Part shown: in pieces, positions 8,598 to 12,542 of the stretch
Layout of the letters: every line of letters starts with the position of its first letter
Numbering within the stretch: position 1 is the first letter of the stretch
Assembly (NCBI GenBank): GCA_008668455.1
Contig: RQCD01000147.1
Location: 1-12,542, forward strand
DNA from: Clostridia bacterium
GTDB lineage: Bacteria > Bacillota > Clostridia > UBA1381
Length of the DNA: 12,542 bases
Direction: 5' to 3'
Program-made: the position numbers and the translations under genes
The notes under the pieces: model-generated
Database searches by the model: none
Seen by the model: only the letters and a program-made list of their open reading frames with translations
What the model was told of the DNA's origin: nothing

Positions 8598-9361
8598 TTC
8601 TCCTCCTTCACAAGATAATCAGTATTCGGCATTGTGGATGACTGGTGGATAGTGTAGGTGTTTGATCCCTCCAGCTTTCGTTCAATAAAGCGGAGCAGAC
8701 GTGTAATCGAGAATGTCAGAATAAAGTAGATCACGCATGCAACCAAATAGGTCTCAAAGATGGACCAGGTAATTTTTGAAATCTTTGCCGTAAAGAAATA
8801 AAGCTCTGTTACGCCGATTACGTTCAAAACCGAGGTATCCTTAATATTGATCACAAACTCGTTGCTGATTGCCGGCAGAATATTTCGCATCGTCTGCGGA
8901 ATAATGACATGGAGCATGGTCTGAAAATGCGTCATACCGATTGCCTGCGCGCCCTCGAACTGTCCTTTGTCAATGGAGATAATGCCGCCGCGGACAATCT
9001 CTGCCATATAAGCGCCGGTATTAATTGATACAATAAAGATTCCGGCAGGAATCAGCGGCAGAGTTTTTCCGTCGTTTGCGAATGCATAGCCCCAGTAAAT
9101 GACCATTGCCTGTACCATCATCGGCGTGCCGCGGAACACCTCAACATAGATGTTGATGACGATATTGACAAGCTTTAAAATTCCTTTTAGTACCGGATTT
9201 TTCGGAGTTGGGATTGTACGGATCACACCGGTGATCAAGCCGATCACAAGACCGATAATCGTACCGGTCAGTGCAATCATCATGGTGTACCCAATACCGG
9301 TCAGAAAAAATCCGCGGTATTGGGACACAATATTCAATACTTCCTGAAAAAATGCTTTCAT
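8594..9361 (-). CDS. Amino acid ABC transporter permease, probable lysine importer
   Basis: Membrane subunit of the importer (HisM/GlnP family, 255 aa), probably working as a homodimer since no second permease gene is present. It has hydrophobic segments at about residues 20-48, 66-92, 103-122, 160-185 and 203-225. The family signature EVFRGTPMMVQ (74-84) is present, as is the cytoplasmic EAA loop, FEGAQAIGMTHFQTMLHVII at about 135-154, which couples to the ATPase. The C-terminal tail after residue 230 is hydrophilic and extends past the last membrane segment. The start is supported by AGGGGAG at 9369-9375 with a 7-nt spacer. It lies 22 nt after the binding-protein gene and overlaps the ATPase gene, consistent with one transcript and coupled translation. 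Confidence 0.93.
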   Translation of the reverse strand: MKAFFQEVLNIVSQYRGFFLTGIGYTMMIALTGTIIGLVIGLITGVIRTIPTPKNPVLKGILKLVNIVINIYVEVFRGTPMMVQAMVIYWGYAFANDGKTLPLIPAGIFIVSINTGAYMAEIVRGGIISIDKGQFEGAQAIGMTHFQTMLHVIIPQTMRNILPAISNEFVINIKDTSVLNVIGVTELYFFTAKISKITWSIFETYLVACVIYFILTFSITRLLRFIERKLEGSNTYTIHQSSTMPNTDYLVKEEK

Positions 9362-9383
9362 ATTGTAACTCCCCTGTTATTGT

Positions 9384-10238
9384 TTATTCAACAGGTGCAA
9401 TCTCAACCATCTGACCCATCAATGCCTTTTGGTCGTCTGTTGAAAAGGTTGCAAGATATTCATTAATCTTTGCGGTTAGATCAGATCCTTTTTTTACACC
9501 AACTGCAATACTGGTATCCTCAATCGGCACTTGGAAACCGGTGTCGTTGTTTACCAGCGGAATATAGGTGTAGTTAGAGCCGTCTGTGCAAACAGCCATT
9601 GCGGTCGGCTCCTCTGCGACATAGCCATCAATCGTGCCGGCATCCAATGCAATCAGCATGGTGGAGAAGTCTGCCATTTCGTTTGCCTGCGCAGTCGTCT
9701 GCGTAGAAAGTGCGTTATAGTGCGAGGTGCCGGACTGAGCAGCAATTTTTTTGCCGTCTAAATCTGCAATCGTTTTTACATTGTCCAGCATACCCTTTTT
9801 CGTGATTACAACAAGGTTTGAGCTGTAGTAGATGTCGGAGAACTCAATTTTTTCCTTTCTCTCCTCTGTCGGACTCATACCGGCAACAATGACATCTAAG
9901 TTTCCGGACTGAACTGCCGGAACAAGGCTGTCCCACTCGTAGGAATAGATTTCAAGCTTCATACCCAGAGCATTTGCCAGATTCTTGGCAACCTGAACAT
10001 CGTAGCCGTTGGTATACATGCCGCTGACATTTGCAATTGCAACTGCGCCGTCAGTTTCCTCCTTCTGCGACCAGTTGTACGGAGCATAGTTGCATTCCAT
10101 ACCAACCTTTAATACCTTTTGATCAGATGTGCCGCCTGCTGCGCCCCCGGTTGCGGACGGTGCGTCACCGTTTCCTCCGCATGCTGTCAAAGACAGCGCC
10201 AAGCCTGCTGCTAACATGAGTGATAAAAACTTCTTCAT
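9384..10238 (-). CDS. Amino acid ABC transporter substrate-binding lipoprotein, probable lysine-binding
   Basis: Extracellular lipoprotein that captures the substrate for the importer (284 aa, PAAT/SBP family 3). The signal peptide MKKFLSLML... ends in the lipobox LTAC with the lipidated Cys20, followed by a Gly/Ala/Ser-rich linker to about residue 40. The binding domain opens with KVGMECNYAPYNW (44-56) and has the family segments GYDVQVAKNLANALG (78-92) and AGMSPTEERKEKIEFS (119-134). By alignment with the lysine/arginine/ornithine-binding protein, Arg127 and Thr171 should hold the substrate carboxylate, and Glu209 stands where an Asp normally binds the amino group. It is first in the operon. 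The start has AAAGGAT upstream (about 10247-10253) and follows a long leader with a lysine riboswitch, which is the reason for assigning lysine; the proteins alone would not settle the substrate. Confidence 0.93.
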   Translation of the reverse strand: MKKFLSLMLAAGLALSLTACGGNGDAPSATGGAAGGTSDQKVLKVGMECNYAPYNWSQKEETDGAVAIANVSGMYTNGYDVQVAKNLANALGMKLEIYSYEWDSLVPAVQSGNLDVIVAGMSPTEERKEKIEFSDIYYSSNLVVITKKGMLDNVKTIADLDGKKIAAQSGTSHYNALSTQTTAQANEMADFSTMLIALDAGTIDGYVAEEPTAMAVCTDGSNYTYIPLVNNDTGFQVPIEDTSIAVGVKKGSDLTAKINEYLATFSTDDQKALMGQMVEIAPVE

Positions 10239-10263
10239 TTTTTTTCATCCTTTCTGTGAGTGT

Positions 10264-10297
10264 AAAAAAAGAATGCCATGCATGTGCAAAGGCATTC
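10264..10297 (-). terminator. Riboswitch-controlled intrinsic terminator (attenuator)
   Basis: Reading the minus strand, GAATGCC (10297-10291) pairs with GGCATTC (10277-10271) in a 7-bp stem around a 13-nt loop, followed by seven T residues (10270-10264). It lies 20 nt after the aptamer and just before the ribosome binding site of the lipoprotein gene. In lysine riboswitches of this layout, lysine binding lets the terminator form and stops transcription before the genes. Confidence 0.92.
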
Positions 10298-10316
10298 ATA
10301 TATTCTCATAGACTCT

Positions 10317-10470
10317 GATAGCGCTCCACACATGTGACAGGGCAGTACATATTCTGTAAAACCCCAGCAAGAAAACCCCAGGCAGGCTTTCAGCTTCGGC
10401 GGCAGTTCCTTTCCTCCGATTCTGATGCCTGTCATTGAACGGGAGTACTCTTAAATGCCGCGCCTCTATC
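10317..10470 (-). ncRNA. Lysine riboswitch (L box) aptamer
   Basis: The minus-strand leader carries the conserved L-box blocks in order: GATAGAGGCGC at 10470-10460, AAGAGTA at 10452-10446 (the P2 turn), GGAGGAAAGG near 10417-10408, GCCGAAG at 10400-10394, GCTGGG at 10368-10363, CTGCCCTGTC at 10345-10336, and GGAGCGCTATC at 10327-10317. P1 is GATAG (10470-10466) with CTATC (10321-10317). The P2 base is GCGGCA (10461-10456) with TGCCGC (10404-10399), and P3 includes GAAAGCC with GGTTTTC. These match the B. subtilis lysC leader in order and spacing. The aptamer is about 154 nt, within the normal range. It starts about 20 nt after the predicted transcription start and controls the amino acid transporter through the downstream terminator. 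Confidence 0.96.
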
Positions 10471-10496
10471 TTTTTTAGTTTTTTACTTACAAAAAT

Positions 10497-10525
10497 ATTA
10501 TGACACGTTTTTCCTGTTTTGTCAA
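10497..10525 (-). promoter_or_regulatory. Sigma-A promoter of the lysine transporter operon
   Basis: On the minus strand a perfect -35 TTGACA (10525-10520) is separated by 17 bp from the -10 CATAAT (10502-10497), which differs from consensus at one base. Transcription should start near 10490, giving a leader of about 250 nt before the lipoprotein start, long enough for the L box and terminator. AT-rich sequence flanks both boxes. Confidence 0.88.
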
Positions 10526-10561
10526 CCCTAAATTTCAAATTATTTTAAAGAATCGTCAAAT

Positions 10562-10585
10562 CATGCAAAAAGCATGTGTTTTTTT
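10562..10585 (+). terminator. Weak terminator-like hairpin on the plus strand
   Basis: In the 389-nt gap between citrate synthase and the lipoprotein gene, CATGC (10562-10566) and GCATG (10572-10576) flank a five-A loop. TG and seven T residues follow on the plus strand. The stem is only 5 bp and there is no plus-strand gene before it. Read on the minus strand, downstream of citrate synthase, the hairpin lacks a proper T-run. Function is doubtful. Confidence 0.25.
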
Positions 10586-10613
10586 CAGACTTCTATAGCA
10601 CTATCAGCTGATT

Positions 10614-10643
10614 TTGACAGCCTTTGTTTAGCGGTTGTCTAAT
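10614..10643 (+). promoter_or_regulatory. Possible antisense promoter into the citrate synthase gene
   Basis: On the plus strand a perfect TTGACA (10614-10619) is followed after 18 bp by TCTAAT (10638-10643), one mismatch from consensus. It would start transcription at about 10650, inside the 3' end of citrate synthase and antisense to it. There is no plus-strand gene downstream in the window. A chance match is quite possible. Confidence 0.3.
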
Positions 10644-11986
10644 TCTACATAAGCCGTATGCTTTGCCACGTTCTTATAGGCAGGACGGATGATTTTTCCG
10701 GCATTGACAATATCCTCGATCCGGTGTGCACTCCAGCCGGAGATTCTTGCGATGGCGAAAATCGGCGTGTAAAGCTCCAGCGGAAGATCCAGCATGCTGT
10801 AAATAAAGCCGCTGTAAAAATCTACGTTTGCGCTGACTGCACGCTGACGCTTTTCTGAAAGCAGAGACGGGGCAATCCGCTCTATCAGCTCGTAGAGTGC
10901 AAATTCTTTCATTCTGCCTTTTTCTTCTGCCAATGGGCGGACAAATTTTTTCAAAACCTTGGTTCGTGGGTCGGATAGGGTGTAAACGGCATGACCAATT
11001 CCGTAAATCAGACCGGAACGGTCAAAGGCTTCTTTATTCAGAATCTTTTTTAAGTATTCCGTTACCTGCTTTTCTTCAGTCCAATCCTCCACGTTATTCT
11101 TAATATCGTCAAACATTTCCACCACCTTACGGTTTGCACCGCCGTGGCGGGGACCCTTCAGAGAACCTAAGGCTGCTGCAATGGTAGAATAGGTGTCTGT
11201 CCCGGAGGAGGAGACAACATGCGTGGTAAAGGTGGAGTTGTTTCCGCCGCCGTGCTCTGCCTGTACCACCAGGCAAAGATCTAAGATTCGCGCCTCTAAA
11301 TTGGAATACTGCTGATTGGAACGGAGCGTAAACAGAATGGTTTCCGCGGTGGAAAGCTCTGCCGGCGGCGTATGAATATAGAGGCTGTGCCCTTTCAGAT
11401 AATGGTTACATGCCTGATAGCCGTATACCGACATTAAGGGGAACATTGCAATCAGCTGCAAGCATTGACGCACCACATTTTCGACTGATGTATCATCCGG
11501 ACGCTCATCATAGGCATACATAGTCAGAACGCTCCTTGCCAGCGTGTTCATCATATCCTGAGACGGCGCTTTCATAATAATATCACGGACAAAGCTTGTC
11601 GGAAGCGACCGATAGTCCGAAAGCACCTTGCGGAACATTTCAAGCTGTTTCGCAGTCGGCAGTTCTCCGAAAAGCAGGAGATAGGTGGTTTCCTCAAATC
11701 CGAACCGCTTTGCATGCGTAAAGCCGTTTACCAGATCCTCCAAGTCAACGCCATGATAGTACAGCTTTCCCTCGCAGGGAATGATCTCTCCGTCGTCGAT
11801 GGTATAGGATTTTACCTCTCCGATTTCGGTCAGACCGGTCAGAACACCTGTGCCGTTTTTATCTCTTAAGCCTCTTTTTACATCATATTTAGAATAAAGC
11901 TCCGGGTTAATCGGCGCATTCTTCTTGCATAGGTTGCTTAAAGTTAATATATCCTCTGTTAATTCTGAAAAATTCCGATCCGACAT
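10628..11986 (-). CDS. gltA: Citrate synthase (Si type)
   Basis: Condenses acetyl-CoA and oxaloacetate to citrate in the cytoplasm. In an anaerobe this probably feeds 2-oxoglutarate and glutamate synthesis rather than a full cycle. From ATG 11986 the protein is 452 aa. The catalytic set of the family is complete: His245 in QAEHGGGNNSTF, His281 in GPRHGGAN and Asp389 in NVDFYSG, with His332 and Arg341 in GIGHAVYTLSDPR and Arg414 before GWSAH for oxaloacetate. The frame extends upstream to a TTG at 12004, but that extension runs through the ribosome binding site, so ATG 11986 is preferred. The gene follows purD after 21 nt and shares its direction, so they are probably co-transcribed. I see no convincing terminator after it. 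A methylcitrate synthase activity cannot be excluded from sequence alone. Confidence 0.94.
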   Translation of the reverse strand: MSDRNFSELTEDILTLSNLCKKNAPINPELYSKYDVKRGLRDKNGTGVLTGLTEIGEVKSYTIDDGEIIPCEGKLYYHGVDLEDLVNGFTHAKRFGFEETTYLLLFGELPTAKQLEMFRKVLSDYRSLPTSFVRDIIMKAPSQDMMNTLARSVLTMYAYDERPDDTSVENVVRQCLQLIAMFPLMSVYGYQACNHYLKGHSLYIHTPPAELSTAETILFTLRSNQQYSNLEARILDLCLVVQAEHGGGNNSTFTTHVVSSSGTDTYSTIAAALGSLKGPRHGGANRKVVEMFDDIKNNVEDWTEEKQVTEYLKKILNKEAFDRSGLIYGIGHAVYTLSDPRTKVLKKFVRPLAEEKGRMKEFALYELIERIAPSLLSEKRQRAVSANVDFYSGFIYSMLDLPLELYTPIFAIARISGWSAHRIEDIVNAGKIIRPAYKNVAKHTAYVELDNR

Positions 11987-11990
11987 CGGA

Positions 11991-12000
11991 ATCACTCCTT
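11991..12000 (-). promoter_or_regulatory. Shine-Dalgarno site that sets the citrate synthase start
   Basis: On the minus strand AAGGAGTGAT lies before the ATG at 11986; its AAGGAG core (12000-11995) is 8 nt from the start codon. It matches the 16S rRNA tail over almost its full length. The alternative TTG start at 12004 lies upstream of this site and has no comparable signal. Confidence 0.85.
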
Positions 12001-12007
12001 CCAATTT

Positions 12008-12542
12008 TTATTTAATTCCAATATCCCTCCGATAATGCATATCCTGAAAATGAATTTTGGAAACGCCCTCATAGGCTTTTTTGATCGCAGCGTCTAAGCT
12101 GTCAGCAGTTGCAGTTACACCCAGAACACGACCGCCGGCGGTTAAGGTTTTTCCGTTTTCTTTTTTTGTGCCGGCATGGAATAAGAGCCAGCCGGAAGCT
12201 TGCTCCAATCCATTGATTTCATATCCGGTCTGATATTTTTCCGGATAACCGCCCGATGCTAAGACCACGCAGACAGCGGCATTGTCAAACCATTCGATAT
12301 CTAAATCGGCTAAACGCCCGTCAATAACTGCCTCCATGATTTCCACCAAATCAGTTTTTAAGCGCGGCAGAACCACCTGTGTTTCCGGATCGCCGAAACG
12401 TGCGTTATATTCAATCACCTTGACGCCCTTTTCGGTCATCATTAAGCCGAAATATAACACACCCTTAAACGGCCGTCCCTCCTGCTGCATGGCACGGATG
12501 GTGGGGAGGAAGATGTTCTGCATGCATTCATCTTCTTTCTCC
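12008..12542 (-). CDS. purD: Phosphoribosylamine-glycine ligase, C-terminal part (cut by window edge)
   Basis: GAR synthetase, the second step of de novo purine synthesis, joining glycine to phosphoribosylamine with ATP. Only about 178 codons of a roughly 420-residue enzyme are in the window. The reading frame stays open to the last base, so the true start lies outside; the internal Met at 12523 is not the start. The visible part includes the end of the ATP-grasp fold, with FKGVLYFGLM and VIEYNARFGDPETQVVLPRL, where the Glu and Asn of EYN bind Mg-ATP. The C-terminal domain follows, with ASGGYPEKY, FHAGT, GGRVLGVTA and the usual ending HYRRDIGIK. It is the gene upstream of citrate synthase, 21 nt apart on the same strand. 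Confidence 0.96.
   Translation of the reverse strand, partial: EKEDECMQNIFLPTIRAMQQEGRPFKGVLYFGLMMTEKGVKVIEYNARFGDPETQVVLPRLKTDLVEIMEAVIDGRLADLDIEWFDNAAVCVVLASGGYPEKYQTGYEINGLEQASGWLLFHAGTKKENGKTLTAGGRVLGVTATADSLDAAIKKAYEGVSKIHFQDMHYRRDIGIK

Noticed and set aside
10264..10490. T-box leader as the regulator of the transporter
   Set aside because: No T-box AGGGTGGNACCGCG sequence is present, whereas the full series of L-box motifs is.
10235..10538. Two minus-strand open frames of 66 and 80 codons in the transporter leader
   Set aside because: They overlap the lysine riboswitch, terminator and promoter, have no convincing ribosome binding site, and do not resemble known proteins. The RNA structure explains the sequence better.
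11987..12004. TTG at 12004 as the citrate synthase start
   Set aside because: The extension contains the AAGGAGTGAT site for ATG 11986 and has no site of its own.

Overview
The window looks like chromosome of a Clostridia-class Firmicute (mid-range GC, strong AAGGAGG/GAGGTGAT-type ribosome binding sites, B. subtilis-like RpoB and RpoC cores, and a lysine riboswitch). A genus cannot be named from the sequence alone. Three blocks are present. (1) Positions 1-7825, plus strand: rpoB and rpoC, the beta and beta' subunits of RNA polymerase, 15 nt apart, preceded by a leader of about 150 nt whose upstream part lies outside the window. (2) Positions 7860-10525, minus strand: a three-gene ABC transporter operon of the polar amino acid family (lipoprotein, permease, ATPase). 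It is driven by a clear sigma-A promoter and carries a leader of about 250 nt that contains a lysine riboswitch (L box) followed by an intrinsic terminator. (3) Positions 10628-12542, minus strand: the C-terminal part of purD (cut by the window edge) followed by a Si-type citrate synthase gene.

The rpoBC transcript and the transporter transcript converge. Their stop codons are only 34 nt apart, and that gap is filled by one symmetrical hairpin with a T-run on both sides, so a single bidirectional terminator appears to serve both. The transporter is best read as a lysine importer: a generic amino acid ABC system by protein sequence, made specific by the L box, which should shut down transcription when lysine is plentiful.

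The core genes are ordinary in function, but some details stand out. The beta subunit carries a roughly 95-residue helical insertion at the site of the E. coli 'dispensable region II' and an 85-residue, more than half acidic C-terminal tail. The rifampicin pocket has Pro and Arg at two positions that are Asn/Thr and Thr in E. coli and B. subtilis. For rpoB and the citrate synthase gene, strong ribosome binding sites argue for starts downstream of the longest reading frame. I did not see mobile elements, CRISPR arrays, tRNA or rRNA genes, or a clearly undescribed multi-gene system.
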